A DNA stretch of 64,000 nt, taken from assembly GCA_023301685.1 (NCBI GenBank), contig JALZUG010000002.1, forward strand, positions 1 to 64,000, read 5' to 3'. A program made the translations under genes and the position numbers. Of this stretch, positions 48,568 to 57,764 are shown piece by piece. The stretch's first letter is position 1, and the number at the start of each line of letters is the position of its first letter. The notes below the pieces were generated by a model. That model ran no database searches. It was not told where the DNA came from and saw nothing but the letters and a program-made list of their open reading frames with translations. Source of the stretch: Rickettsiaceae bacterium. GTDB taxonomy: Bacteria; Pseudomonadota; Alphaproteobacteria; Rickettsiales; Rickettsiaceae.

Positions 48568-49653
48568 TTATTCGATTTCCCTTGTGATCCATCCACCTCC
48601 CAAAATGCGGGATTTATGATAAAATACACATGCTTGACCTGGGGTAATAGCCTTTTCTTGTTCTAACAGAGTAACTTTAATTTGATTACCATTCACTGAA
48701 TCTATCTTGGCTCGTACACCAGGCGTAGTTGATCTTATTTTGACAGAAATTTCTAAATTATTAGGGTTAATGTCACTAGCGAGCCAATTTATATCTTTTA
48801 ATAAAAATTGCGTTTTAATTAATTCAGATTCAGGTCCAACATAGACTGTATTTGACTCAGGGTCAATTCTAATCACATAAATTGGGTCTCCATAGGCTAT
48901 TCCAAGCCCTTTTCTTTGACCAACTGTATAGTTTATAATCCCTCTATGTTCTCCAAGATCAAAACCATCAGTATGAATAAAGCGACCAGGTGCGCTTGCA
49001 TTTGGACGAACTTTATTAATAACGTCACGATAATTTCCATTAGGGACGAAACAAATATCCTGACTATCAGGCTTATCAGCGACTTCAAGACCAAATTCTT
49101 GCGCTATTTCTCTGGTTTGATCTTTGCTATATCCTCCAAGAGGAAACATGAGAAAATCGAGTTGTTCTTGTGTTGTTGAGAATAGAAAATAGCTTTGGTC
49201 TTTTGCCAGGCTTTTGCCTTGATGTAGCTCACTAATTCCATTATTTTCAATTTTTTGTACATAATGACCTGTAGCAAGAGCATCAGCGTTTAGTTCCTTT
49301 GCTGCTTTTAGTAAATCCTTAAATTTCACAGATTGATTACATTTGACGCATGGGAGTGGAGTTTCTCCTCGAATGTAGCTATCTGCAAAATCATCTATTA
49401 CTTCTTGTTTAAACTTGCTTTCATAATCAAAGATATAATGCGGAAATCCTAGGTTATCTGCAACCATTTTTGCATCGTAAATGTCTTGGCCTGCGCAGCA
49501 AGCTCCTTGTTTTTGTAGCGCCATTCCATAATCATATAATTGGAGAGTAATACCAATTACATTATGGCCAGCTTTGTGTAGCATTGCAGCGACAACAGAG
49601 CTATCAACTCCACCTGACATTGCAACTACTATGGTTTTTTTATCCGAGTTCAT
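48568..49653 (-). CDS. mnmA: tRNA-specific 2-thiouridylase MnmA
   Basis: MnmA puts sulfur on U34 of tRNA for Lys, Glu and Gln. The start MNSDKKTIVVAMSGGVDSSVVAAML (ATG 49653) matches rickettsial MnmA; an in-frame start at 49728 adds a non-homologous hydrophobic stretch. The P-loop SGGVDSS, the catalytic Cys region PLPCVKCNQSVKF, the second Cys in SQDICFVPNGNYRD, and GQRKGLGIAYG are all intact in 361 residues. The APC permease gene follows closely. It is divergent from yidC. Confidence 0.97.
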   Translation of the reverse strand: MNSDKKTIVVAMSGGVDSSVVAAMLHKAGHNVIGITLQLYDYGMALQKQGACCAGQDIYDAKMVADNLGFPHYIFDYESKFKQEVIDDFADSYIRGETPLPCVKCNQSVKFKDLLKAAKELNADALATGHYVQKIENNGISELHQGKSLAKDQSYFLFSTTQEQLDFLMFPLGGYSKDQTREIAQEFGLEVADKPDSQDICFVPNGNYRDVINKVRPNASAPGRFIHTDGFDLGEHRGIINYTVGQRKGLGIAYGDPIYVIRIDPESNTVYVGPESELIKTQFLLKDINWLASDINPNNLEISVKIRSTTPGVRAKIDSVNGNQIKVTLLEQEKAITPGQACVFYHKSRILGGGWITREIE

Positions 49654-49811
49654 GACTAAAAAATAATATAGATAAAGCCCGCGAATTATACTAAAATTAA
49701 GTAAGAAATGCAAATCTTTCTTATTCATAGTTCGTGTTATCTATTCAAATTTCTTGATTAATTTCGCTAAATAATATAGAAGTTCACCATAGTATAAATT
49801 AAAAACTTTTT

Positions 49812-51503
49812 ATGAATTATAGTATTTTAAATCTAATTACAGCCATTGTTCTCTCTGTAGCTATTGTTTTTGGGTGGCAGCATTTTTATGAAAAACCAAG
49901 GCTTGAAAAGCTCGCTGAGCAGACAAAACAATATAATAAAACCGTTAAGACGGTAAAAGAAAATTCTAAGCAAAATTCAGGAGTCGAGGTGCTTGCAAGA
50001 GATGATGCTATTGCAGAGGTATCTAGAGTTAATATAACATCTAAAGCTTTAGCTGGCTCGATTTCGCTAAGGGGTTTAAGGTTTGACGATTTGACTTTAC
50101 TAAGTTATAGGCAAGAGCTTGATGAAAATAGTCCTCCTGTAGATTTATTTTCGCCTTCTAATTCTGACCAAGGGTATTTTGCTGAAATTGGCTGGTGGAG
50201 TGCTGATAAATCTATAACTTACCCAAATTCTTCAACTATATGGCGGTCGGATAAGTCAGAGCTTTCTGCGGGCCAATCAGTAAATTTTTCGTGGAAAAGT
50301 CCTGAGAATGTTTTGTTTAAAGTAACTGTATCATTAGATGATAATTATATGTTTACTATAAAACAGGCAACATACAATCAGTCAGGCCGTCCAATATCTA
50401 CTCAGTATTATGGTTTGATTAATAGAGATTATGAAGATAAACCAGATAATATGGTAAATATTTTGCATCAGGGCATGGTTGGAGCTGTTGCGGGTGAGTT
50501 GCAAGAGTTCTCATACGACAAGATAAAGGATAATAAGAAAGAGAGTTTTTCACAAGGTGAACTAAATTGGTTAGGGATTACAGATAAATACTGGCTAGCT
50601 GCTTTTATTCCAGATAACTCAGAGCAATATAGTGCAAATTATAATTATGCACTAAAAGCAGGGCGTGATAAATATCAAGCAGATTTTATTTCATCATCTA
50701 AATTAATTGAGACTGGTGGGAGCTATGAGTTAACACATCACTTATTTGCGGGTGCAAAAAAAGTTGCCTTACTAGATAAATATGAAAGTGAGTATAATAT
50801 TAAATTATTTGATCGAGCAATTGATTTTGGTTGGTTTTACATCCTAACAAAACCAATTTTCAATGCGATGAATTTTTTCTATAAATATGTAGGTAATTTT
50901 GGCATTAGCATAATGGTTGTAACAGTTATAATTAAGTTGCTAATGTTTACCCTTGCAAACAAATCTTATCGTTCTATGAAAAGGATGAAAAAGCTTCAGC
51001 CGCAAATGGAAAGATTAAAAGAATTGTATGCAGATGATAAAGCAAGACTAAATCAAGAAGTTATGCAATTATATAAGAGAGAGAAAGTAAATCCTATTTC
51101 TGGATGTCTCCCGTTATTAGTACAAATTCCTGTTTTCTTTTCTATATATAAGGTGCTATACGTGACTATTGAGATGAGACATGCTCCATTTTTTGGATGG
51201 ATTAAGGATTTATCAGCACCAGATCCAACAACAATCTTTAATTTATTTGGTTTGTTACCATTTACGCCGCCAAGTTTCTTAATGATCGGGGTTTGGCCAA
51301 TAATTATGGCAGGTAGTATGTATCTACAGCAAAAAATGAGTCCTCAGCCGGCTGATCCTGTTCAGGCGCAAGTTATGAAATTTATGCCACTTATGTTCTT
51401 GTTTATGTTTAGTGGTTTTCCAGCAGGGTTGCTTATTTATTGGTCATGGAATAATCTACTGTCAATAGTGCAGCAATCATATATCAATAAACTAGATAAA
51501 TGA
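49812..51503 (+). CDS. yidC: Membrane protein insertase YidC
   Basis: YidC inserts and folds inner-membrane proteins. The 563 residues contain an N-terminal anchor (about 5-22), a large periplasmic beta domain, and the conserved five-helix core from about 345: [85 protein letters not shown], with the buried Arg site in helix 2 and the VNPISGCLP loop. The last helix and short basic tail are normal. The stop overlaps engB by four bases (ATGA). Confidence 0.97.
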   Translation: MNYSILNLITAIVLSVAIVFGWQHFYEKPRLEKLAEQTKQYNKTVKTVKENSKQNSGVEVLARDDAIAEVSRVNITSKALAGSISLRGLRFDDLTLLSYRQELDENSPPVDLFSPSNSDQGYFAEIGWWSADKSITYPNSSTIWRSDKSELSAGQSVNFSWKSPENVLFKVTVSLDDNYMFTIKQATYNQSGRPISTQYYGLINRDYEDKPDNMVNILHQGMVGAVAGELQEFSYDKIKDNKKESFSQGELNWLGITDKYWLAAFIPDNSEQYSANYNYALKAGRDKYQADFISSSKLIETGGSYELTHHLFAGAKKVALLDKYESEYNIKLFDRAIDFGWFYILTKPIFNAMNFFYKYVGNFGISIMVVTVIIKLLMFTLANKSYRSMKRMKKLQPQMERLKELYADDKARLNQEVMQLYKREKVNPISGCLPLLVQIPVFFSIYKVLYVTIEMRHAPFFGWIKDLSAPDPTTIFNLFGLLPFTPPSFLMIGVWPIIMAGSMYLQQKMSPQPADPVQAQVMKFMPLMFLFMFSGFPAGLLIYWSWNNLLSIVQQSYINKLDK

Positions 51504-52102
51504 CAACCGATTTAGGAATCAAAATTTTTAGGCAGGAAGCAAAATTTGTTGCAGGAGTTGCGCGCATTGACCAGTTTCCTAAATTACATCTTCCTCAAGT
51601 GGCATTTATTGGTAAATCTAATGTTGGAAAATCTAGTTTAATTAACTCGATATGTAGACGTAAAAATTTAGCTAGAGTTTCGCATACTCCGGGAAGAACT
51701 CAGCAGATTAACTTTTTTTCAATTGCAGATAAACTTCTTTTGGCCGATCTTCCTGGATATGGATTTGCTAAAGTGTCGAAAGTTCAAAAAGCAGATTGGG
51801 TAAGGCTAATGACATATTATCTTGAAGCTAGCAAGCACCTAAGCTTGGTCAATTTATTAATCGACTCAAGACGTGGAATAAAAGATAATGATATTGACGT
51901 AATGAATATGCTACATGAGTTTGGTAAGCATTTTCAGATTGTTTTAACTAAATCTGATAAAGAAAGAGTAAATGAGGCGTATGTAGCTGATATAAAAAGC
52001 CGGCTCACAGCTCTTGGTTTTGATGATTGTAATGTAGTTGCAACAAGCAGTAAGAATGGTATTGGTTTGAAAGAGTTGCAATATAGTATGTTGCAGTTTT
52101 AA
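51500..52102 (+). CDS. engB: Ribosome biogenesis GTPase EngB (YihA/YsxC)
   Basis: EngB is a small GTPase needed for assembly of the large ribosomal subunit. The 200 residues have G1 GKSNVGKSS (38-46), G2-region [12 protein letters not shown]3 [11 protein letters not shown]4 TKSDK and G5-like TSSKNGIG. It overlaps yidC by four bases, a pairing common in alphaproteobacteria. The yidC-engB unit continues toward the L,D-transpeptidase gene with a 24-base gap. Confidence 0.97.
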   Translation: MTTDLGIKIFRQEAKFVAGVARIDQFPKLHLPQVAFIGKSNVGKSSLINSICRRKNLARVSHTPGRTQQINFFSIADKLLLADLPGYGFAKVSKVQKADWVRLMTYYLEASKHLSLVNLLIDSRRGIKDNDIDVMNMLHEFGKHFQIVLTKSDKERVNEAYVADIKSRLTALGFDDCNVVATSSKNGIGLKELQYSMLQF

Positions 52103-52126
52103 GTATAAACCTAGATGTATTATGCA

Positions 52127-52579
52127 ATGAAAAATTTTATAAAATTTATATTCGTATTTCTCTTTTTATCAAATAGCTATGTTAATGCCCAGAGTAATTA
52201 TTATCTCAAAGTTTACCTAAATGATCAAGTTGTAGATATTTATGAGAATGAAATATTGATTAAAACTATACCTTGTTCGACTGGAATAAAGCCTGGTTCC
52301 ACTCCTGTAGGAAAATTCTATACAAATTATAAGAAAGAAAAAGATAAATGGATCGAAGAAGACGGTTCAGAAATAAGCTATTATTATATCACTAGATTTA
52401 ATAAGTATATTTCATTTCATAGTTTGCTGGAAGGTGAACACTTTTTAGTAGATTCAGGAAATAATCTCTATATGAATGGAAAATCTTCAAGTATGGGTTG
52501 TATCAGAGTTAGCAAAGATGATGCTAAATGGATATATAATCTATCTCTAGGCGTTAGTGTTGAGGTTGTAGATAATTAG
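52127..52579 (+). CDS. L,D-transpeptidase (YkuD domain)
   Basis: A 150-residue secreted protein: signal peptide MKNFIKFIFVFLFLSNSYVNA, then a YkuD domain (LKVYLNDQVVDIYENEILIKTIPCSTG, TPVGKFYTNYKK, FHSLLEGEHF) with nucleophile Cys125 in SSSMGCIRV. The His that usually precedes the Gly in SHGCIR is Met here; variants at that position are seen in other family members. YkuD enzymes cross-link peptidoglycan or attach proteins to it, so a cell wall is implied. The start was set at ATG 52127; ATG 52115 adds four residues before the signal peptide. Confidence 0.88.
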   Translation: MKNFIKFIFVFLFLSNSYVNAQSNYYLKVYLNDQVVDIYENEILIKTIPCSTGIKPGSTPVGKFYTNYKKEKDKWIEEDGSEISYYYITRFNKYISFHSLLEGEHFLVDSGNNLYMNGKSSSMGCIRVSKDDAKWIYNLSLGVSVEVVDN

Positions 52580-52703
52580 TGCCATATTTCTATAGCAGAT
52601 AATAAAATTAGTTTTGATTATGTTAACGAGTTTGTAATGCCTTAATTTTGCGTGTTACAATTTGACTTAGATATTGTTTTTTAGGAAATAGGGTATAGGA
52701 CAA

Positions 52704-53867
52704 GTGGGTAAGCGGAAAGAGACTTCAAAAGAGAAAGAAAGTAGTAAAGATAACCCTGGGCTTTTAGGAAAAGTTTGGGGAGCTATATCAAAAGTTAAAA
52801 ACAGTAAAGTGGTAAAAGTTATTACTAGTTCTGCTGTTTCTAGGGGCATATCTATAACGCTTGCTGCAACTGGAATAACGCTTGGAGTATTAGCATTGTC
52901 TGGGGTAAGCATTGGTGCAGCTGCGGGTTTTGTCTTAGCCCCACAAATTGCAATACCACTAGCTGTAGCTTCTTTAGGTGTAGTTGCGATAGGTGCTGCA
53001 GTTGATACATACATGGTCAGAAAAACAAGGCGATTACATAGTGAGAGTAAGCATTTATCAAGACATTGCTTAGCTAAAGATGCACAAGATAAAATATTGG
53101 AACAGAATCCAGAGCTTAGTAAAGCTCTGGAGGCAGAGTTATATAAGCCAGAAAGAGAGGGTAAAAAATCGGTCGATAAAAGATATCTAAAAGAAGGTAA
53201 GTCAAAAAAAAGATCATTAGCTGCTAATATAGCGTTAAATGTGTCTAAAAGTATTGCAGGGGGAGTTGTATCGCTAGTTGAAGGGGTAATAACACGAAAT
53301 CCAATAAAAGTAGTAAAAGCTGTTGCATTTACTGCTATTGGTGTTGGTTCATCGGCTTCAGGTGAAATTACGATGAGTCAGAAGCGTGATGAATTTAGAA
53401 AACATATCGATAGTTTAAGAGACAGAAATGATGCACCTGGCTATAACAGTTTAACAGAGCTCAAGATATCGGCGAGAAGGCAAAAAATTCAAACTTTAGC
53501 GTTACAAGAGCTTGTAAAAGATCCTAATTATAAAAATTATTCCGATGAGCAGATTAAGGGAAAATTTGAAGCAATAAAAGAAAAAATAGAGAGTACCGAA
53601 AAAGCTATTCAATCTGAGTATCGCATTGTAGGTTTGATTAGAAATTTTGGAAGAGCTCATAATCCTTTTTCAAAATATAATAACCCCGAGAATCTTACTA
53701 CAAAGGTAGACGGTAGTGAGTTTACAGCTAACAAGCCAAAGAAGAAAAGAGTTATTAGTGAAAAAATAAAACGAGCCGCGCGTAAAATAAAGGTTCATAA
53801 AAAACCTAACTTAAGAAAGAGGACCAATAAGTCTAAAAAGAGAACAGCTAATGCAAGAGGGCGTTAG
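52704..53867 (+). CDS. Basic protein with Gly-rich membrane hairpins, 387 aa, effector-like
   Basis: Not recognised. The start is GTG 52704. Residues 1-35 are hydrophilic and basic (KRKETSKEKESSKDN). Residues about 38-105 form two to three Gly/Ala-rich hydrophobic helices (SVSRGISITLAATG-like, IGAAAGFVLAPQIAIPLAVASLGVVAIGAAV). A second hydrophobic stretch (about 185-215, SIAGGVVSLVEGVI and VVKAVAFTAIGVGSSASG) follows. The C-terminal 60 residues are extremely rich in Lys/Arg (KKKRVISEKIKRAARKIKVHKKPNLRKR). Absence of a signal peptide, hairpins and a basic tail fit a host-membrane effector or a membrane-associated nucleic-acid-binding protein. It is convergent with msrA. Confidence 0.7.
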   Translation: MGKRKETSKEKESSKDNPGLLGKVWGAISKVKNSKVVKVITSSAVSRGISITLAATGITLGVLALSGVSIGAAAGFVLAPQIAIPLAVASLGVVAIGAAVDTYMVRKTRRLHSESKHLSRHCLAKDAQDKILEQNPELSKALEAELYKPEREGKKSVDKRYLKEGKSKKRSLAANIALNVSKSIAGGVVSLVEGVITRNPIKVVKAVAFTAIGVGSSASGEITMSQKRDEFRKHIDSLRDRNDAPGYNSLTELKISARRQKIQTLALQELVKDPNYKNYSDEQIKGKFEAIKEKIESTEKAIQSEYRIVGLIRNFGRAHNPFSKYNNPENLTTKVDGSEFTANKPKKKRVISEKIKRAARKIKVHKKPNLRKRTNKSKKRTANARGR

Positions 53868-53882
53868 TAATCAGACGGTTAC

Positions 53883-54473
53883 TTATTTCCAGACTTGTTC
53901 TATTCTTTGAGCCCTGCCACATGACCAAGTGTAATATTTATATCTGATTGGATTTTTTATTTTATAATCTTGATGATATTCTTCAGCTTCATAGAATATT
54001 TTTGCAGGTAGTATTTCCGTAACAATTGGTTTATTTAGTATATCTTCTGCTTCTTTTTTAGTTTCATTTGCAAATTTTTCCTGAGATTTGTTTTTATAGT
54101 AAATTGCTGATGTATAAGAAAAGCCTTTATCACAAAATTGTCCCTTAGTATCAAAAGGGTCGATATTACGCCAGAAAATTTCTAGAAGCTGTTTGTAAGA
54201 GATGATTTTAGGATTATAAATTATTTGCACGGCTTCTTTATGAGTTTCATGGTTCTGATATGTTGGAGCAGGCATATCTCCACCAGTATATCCGGCTCTA
54301 ACTGAAATTATCCCAGGAAGTTTTTTGTTTGTTTTATAATCTGCGAAGGCGGCTGCCCCGCACCAGAAGCAACCCATCGCAAAGATAGCTTCTTCAGTAT
54401 GTTCAGTTGTTTTTGCCATAATATTACTATTAATAAGTAAGGTTAAAATAATAGCTGTAAGTATATTTTTCAT
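53883..54473 (-). CDS. msrA: Peptide-methionine (S)-S-oxide reductase MsrA, exported
   Basis: MsrA repairs the S-form of oxidised methionine in proteins. The 196 residues start with a signal peptide (MKNILTAIILTLLINSNIMA), so it should act in the periplasm rather than the cytosol as most MsrA do. The catalytic GCFWC (Cys35) and the conserved VRAGYTGG, YQNHETHKEAVQI, FCDKGFSYTSAIYY and AEEYHQDY motifs are intact. It lies between a convergent unknown and addB. Confidence 0.95.
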   Translation of the reverse strand: MKNILTAIILTLLINSNIMAKTTEHTEEAIFAMGCFWCGAAAFADYKTNKKLPGIISVRAGYTGGDMPAPTYQNHETHKEAVQIIYNPKIISYKQLLEIFWRNIDPFDTKGQFCDKGFSYTSAIYYKNKSQEKFANETKKEAEDILNKPIVTEILPAKIFYEAEEYHQDYKIKNPIRYKYYTWSCGRAQRIEQVWK

Positions 54474-54559
54474 AGTTTGTGAAAATTATTATTATCCATA
54501 ACTCAGGTTATATTAGTTTACTCATAGAAGATAGGGTAGGAGAAGTTAAATCTGTGATA

Positions 54560-57217
54560 TCAGCCTCTTCTTGCAAAATGAGTGTAGTCATCATATTTCA
54601 TTATGCATGGTTCGATAGGGTATTGATTCGTTGTGATATAATGTTCTAAGAGTGATATAAGTCCTTGCTTGTGTTTGTATATATCCTCTTTTGATAGCTC
54701 GATTTCAGTAGTTTTGATGTATGGGCTGTGGCTATTTATTTTTATATAAATAATTTTTTCGATTTTATTTGCTGGTAGATCGAAGCCATTTTCGGATAAT
54801 ATTATGGATTCGATGATAAGTTGCGGAGAGAGACCAGAGGTAATGTCTTTTTTACTTGGTATAGCTCCAGTCTTATAATCCATTATATATACTTCTCCAT
54901 GTTTGCCAACTTCAATACGGTCTGCAACTGCAAGGATAGTTACTTTTTTTCCTTTTATATTTAATTCTAAAGTGCCTTTAATTTCAGAGTGCACGGACTG
55001 TATTTGTTCTCTTCTTTTTTCTTCAAAATCAATAAATTCAGGAGCAATTGCCATGATTTTTGTTTTCCAAGCATTTTTGTTGTATTTAGGTATATCTATT
55101 TTTTCAAGATACTGATTGCTGAGATCTTCAATCGATTTTTCCGGAAAGTAATTAGTATATTCTTCAGCGATTTTGTGAAAGAAATTACCAAAATCAGCAA
55201 GGCTTGGTCTATCACTAATTTCATCAATTTTACGAATTTTGAGAATTTTTTTTACGTAAAAATTATATGGAGAACGAATCAATGTTTCAATGTCAGTAGC
55301 CGAAATTTGTTTTGGAAATATAGTGCTCTTAGCATAATTATCTTGTGAGTATTCGATAGCACTTGAGCTCTGCTTAGTAGCGATTTTTGATATGAATTTA
55401 TTTCCCAGAATATATTTTAGGCGAAGAATAAATAGTGATTGTATAGTTTGCATTCCAGATGATTTCTTTGCTCTCGTAAGAATAACTTTTTTATTATTCA
55501 TGTTTAAATAAAATTCATAGAGCGTATTTCCAATATCAGAAATTTTACTATCAAGTTCTAGCTCTTTTTGCATTTGTAGGTTAAGCCAGGGGTTTGCTAT
55601 AATTGATTTAGGGTATTTATTCTCGTTTAGATCAGAAATAATTACTAAATCGTGATTAATCAGAGCGGTGTCATGCGGTTTACAAATTACTATATTATTA
55701 TCGGACCTTGCTTCTATAATTCTTCCTCCTTCAAAAATCTGTTTTAATAGTTCTGGAAAAGTTGCAGTATCAGGGATCTTGATATTCCACTCTTTGTTTA
55801 TAATTTCAGATAGTGGGGCATTTATATCTGAATGATTTTTCCAAATATTTGGTAGTATTTTTTCTGTTGTTTGCAAAGTATGTTTGAGCAAATGATAAAA
55901 TTTATTACTACTAACAGAAGTTTCTAAGAAGCTTGCTAACATGCTGAATCTATCAATCGTTTCTTGCCCAGCATATTTGTTGATGGTTTCTGTTATAGAC
56001 ACTAGGTTTGAAGCTAATCTATTGTGTTTTCTAATAATATTTTTTATTTCGATAGTCTTGTTATCAACTATTTCTGAATGGGAGAGAAAGGCAAAAAAGT
56101 TCTGTAAGTTAAATTTTGAATATTGAAGTTCGCTGATCAATAATATTAGTGAGATAGCTGGGTGAGTTAATATATCTCTCCCAAATAAATCATTATGTTG
56201 CAGTTCATATTTTTCAAGAAACAAAGAGCATTGTTCCTTAGTTTCTTGGGAATGAGCAAGAATAGCTATTTTGCATTTAGGATTATCTGCAATGTGTTTT
56301 CTGCATTTAAGTGCAATATATTCAGCTTCACAGAAAGAATTTTCTAATTCAACATATTCTAGATTATCTTCATATCTATCTGCATTAGAATTATATAGTA
56401 ATTTGTCTAGTATATTATACTCCGGCTTACCTAGAGTTTTAATACTAATTTTTTCATTTTCTAGACCTAAGATAAATTTTTGAATTTTATATAGTGGATT
56501 TTCGAATGGTAGTTTATTTTTTATCGCATTTTTATCAAAGGGTGGCAATATTATCTTTACATTACGAAGCTCAAGAGCTTTTTGAATAAATTCATTGGTA
56601 ACTTTATTATGGCCAATAACTCCTGCGATGATTAAAGACTCATCAGGATGGCTAATTAATCTATTGATTTCTGCTTTAAATATTTGATTTTGATAGGCCC
56701 CACGTGATATTTTTTGCATGCTTTTTATATTGCTCAGCCATTTATCTTGAGCGAATTTTAGGAAATTATATATCATGTTCCAATGTTCTGACTCATCTAG
56801 TTTTGGAAGATGTTTAATATCTTTGAACTCAAGATTATTTGTTTCAAATTCAAAAAATAATTGAGCAAGAGAAGGGCTAAGTCTTAGGCTTTGAGATAAG
56901 CCATAATCTAAGTTTTTATATGAGGTTATAACTTCTGCAAGAGTTAATTTTTCTTCTAATCGAGAAATAGCACCAATTTGTCTAGAAGGTATCTTGAAAA
57001 TTTCCTCTTCTTCAGCGACTAACTCTGAAATAGGTATTATATTTGGTAGTATTATTGTTCCGTGTGTTTTAATAATAGCGTGCTGAAGCTCGCTGCATGT
57101 TAGCCCGTTTGGTAGTAAAATTTTTAGCTTAGAAAAATTGTCCTTATAATTATCGGTTATAAATTCCATGATTTCATCAATGAATTTATTTTTTGAACTG
57201 CTTTTAAAAATGTTCAT
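54560..57217 (-). CDS. addB: Double-strand break repair protein AddB (PD-(D/E)XK nuclease)
   Basis: AddB is the second subunit of the AddAB helicase-nuclease of recombination repair. The 885 residues show a helicase-like scaffold (NPKCKIAILAHSQETKEQCSLFLEKYEL, NIVICKPHDTALINHDLVIISDLNENKYPKS) and a C-terminal RecB-type nuclease: FPKQISATDIETLIRSPYNFYVKKIL, FGNFFHKIAEEY, ILAVADRIEVGKHGEVYIMDYKTGAIP with the catalytic Asp and Lys, and PQLIIESII. No intact Walker A is seen, as in alphaproteobacterial AddB. addA is not in the window. Confidence 0.92.
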   Translation of the reverse strand: MNIFKSSSKNKFIDEIMEFITDNYKDNFSKLKILLPNGLTCSELQHAIIKTHGTIILPNIIPISELVAEEEEIFKIPSRQIGAISRLEEKLTLAEVITSYKNLDYGLSQSLRLSPSLAQLFFEFETNNLEFKDIKHLPKLDESEHWNMIYNFLKFAQDKWLSNIKSMQKISRGAYQNQIFKAEINRLISHPDESLIIAGVIGHNKVTNEFIQKALELRNVKIILPPFDKNAIKNKLPFENPLYKIQKFILGLENEKISIKTLGKPEYNILDKLLYNSNADRYEDNLEYVELENSFCEAEYIALKCRKHIADNPKCKIAILAHSQETKEQCSLFLEKYELQHNDLFGRDILTHPAISLILLISELQYSKFNLQNFFAFLSHSEIVDNKTIEIKNIIRKHNRLASNLVSITETINKYAGQETIDRFSMLASFLETSVSSNKFYHLLKHTLQTTEKILPNIWKNHSDINAPLSEIINKEWNIKIPDTATFPELLKQIFEGGRIIEARSDNNIVICKPHDTALINHDLVIISDLNENKYPKSIIANPWLNLQMQKELELDSKISDIGNTLYEFYLNMNNKKVILTRAKKSSGMQTIQSLFILRLKYILGNKFISKIATKQSSSAIEYSQDNYAKSTIFPKQISATDIETLIRSPYNFYVKKILKIRKIDEISDRPSLADFGNFFHKIAEEYTNYFPEKSIEDLSNQYLEKIDIPKYNKNAWKTKIMAIAPEFIDFEEKRREQIQSVHSEIKGTLELNIKGKKVTILAVADRIEVGKHGEVYIMDYKTGAIPSKKDITSGLSPQLIIESIILSENGFDLPANKIEKIIYIKINSHSPYIKTTEIELSKEDIYKHKQGLISLLEHYITTNQYPIEPCIMKYDDYTHFARRG

Positions 57218-57227
57218 TGAGCCACGT

Positions 57228-57662
57228 TTATAAAATTAAATAAGTTACCGTGTAATATACAAATTTTGCAAAACTACCTATCATTATAGTTTTGATGAAT
57301 GAAACTCTACAAAATCCAGCGAATAAAATTATAAATTTACCAAAAAAAGGTATTACACTAAGTAATAAAATTATCGGTAATAATTTGCTTCGCCTTATTG
57401 CTTCAATTCTTTTAGAGGTATCTTTATTTGATTCTTCAGCATTCATTGGGGCTAATATTTTGTAACATGCTATACCAAGTACATAATTTGCTGCAAACGC
57501 AACAATTACTGCACAAGTAGCCGTAGCTAATACTATATATGGATTATATAAACTACTGAATATTTTCATAGAGAAAATAGCTAGTTCTGTGGAATTGTTA
57601 ATTGCAAAATTACTGACTAAGCTATCTGTAAAAAGCAATAAATATATTTCAAGTTGATCCAT
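57228..57662 (-). CDS. DedA-like small membrane protein
   Basis: The 144 residues contain three to four membrane helices. The C half, SKLLPIILLLSVIPFFGKFIILFAGFCRVSFIKTIMIGSFAKFVYYTVTYLIL, resembles the SNARE-associated (VTT/DedA) domain with its buried Pro and the F-x-x-x-x-G-x-x-R pattern. The start was set at ATG 57662; a longer frame to 57710 has no support. It lies 10 bases from addB. The role is unknown; DedA proteins are thought to be lipid flippases or needed for membrane energisation. Confidence 0.7.
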   Translation of the reverse strand: MDQLEIYLLLFTDSLVSNFAINNSTELAIFSMKIFSSLYNPYIVLATATCAVIVAFAANYVLGIACYKILAPMNAEESNKDTSKRIEAIRRSKLLPIILLLSVIPFFGKFIILFAGFCRVSFIKTIMIGSFAKFVYYTVTYLIL

Positions 57663-57764
57663 AGTAATTTCGCAATAAAATATTTTGCCGTGAACGAATG
57701 AACATAGCAATTTAGCAATTTAGCAATTTTATACTAGATAATAGCTAGTTAATTATAGCAAAGT

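Noticed and set aside
49654-49728. N-terminal extension of MnmA
   Set aside because: The added hydrophobic 25 residues precede a complete MnmA N-terminus and have no counterpart in homologues I know.
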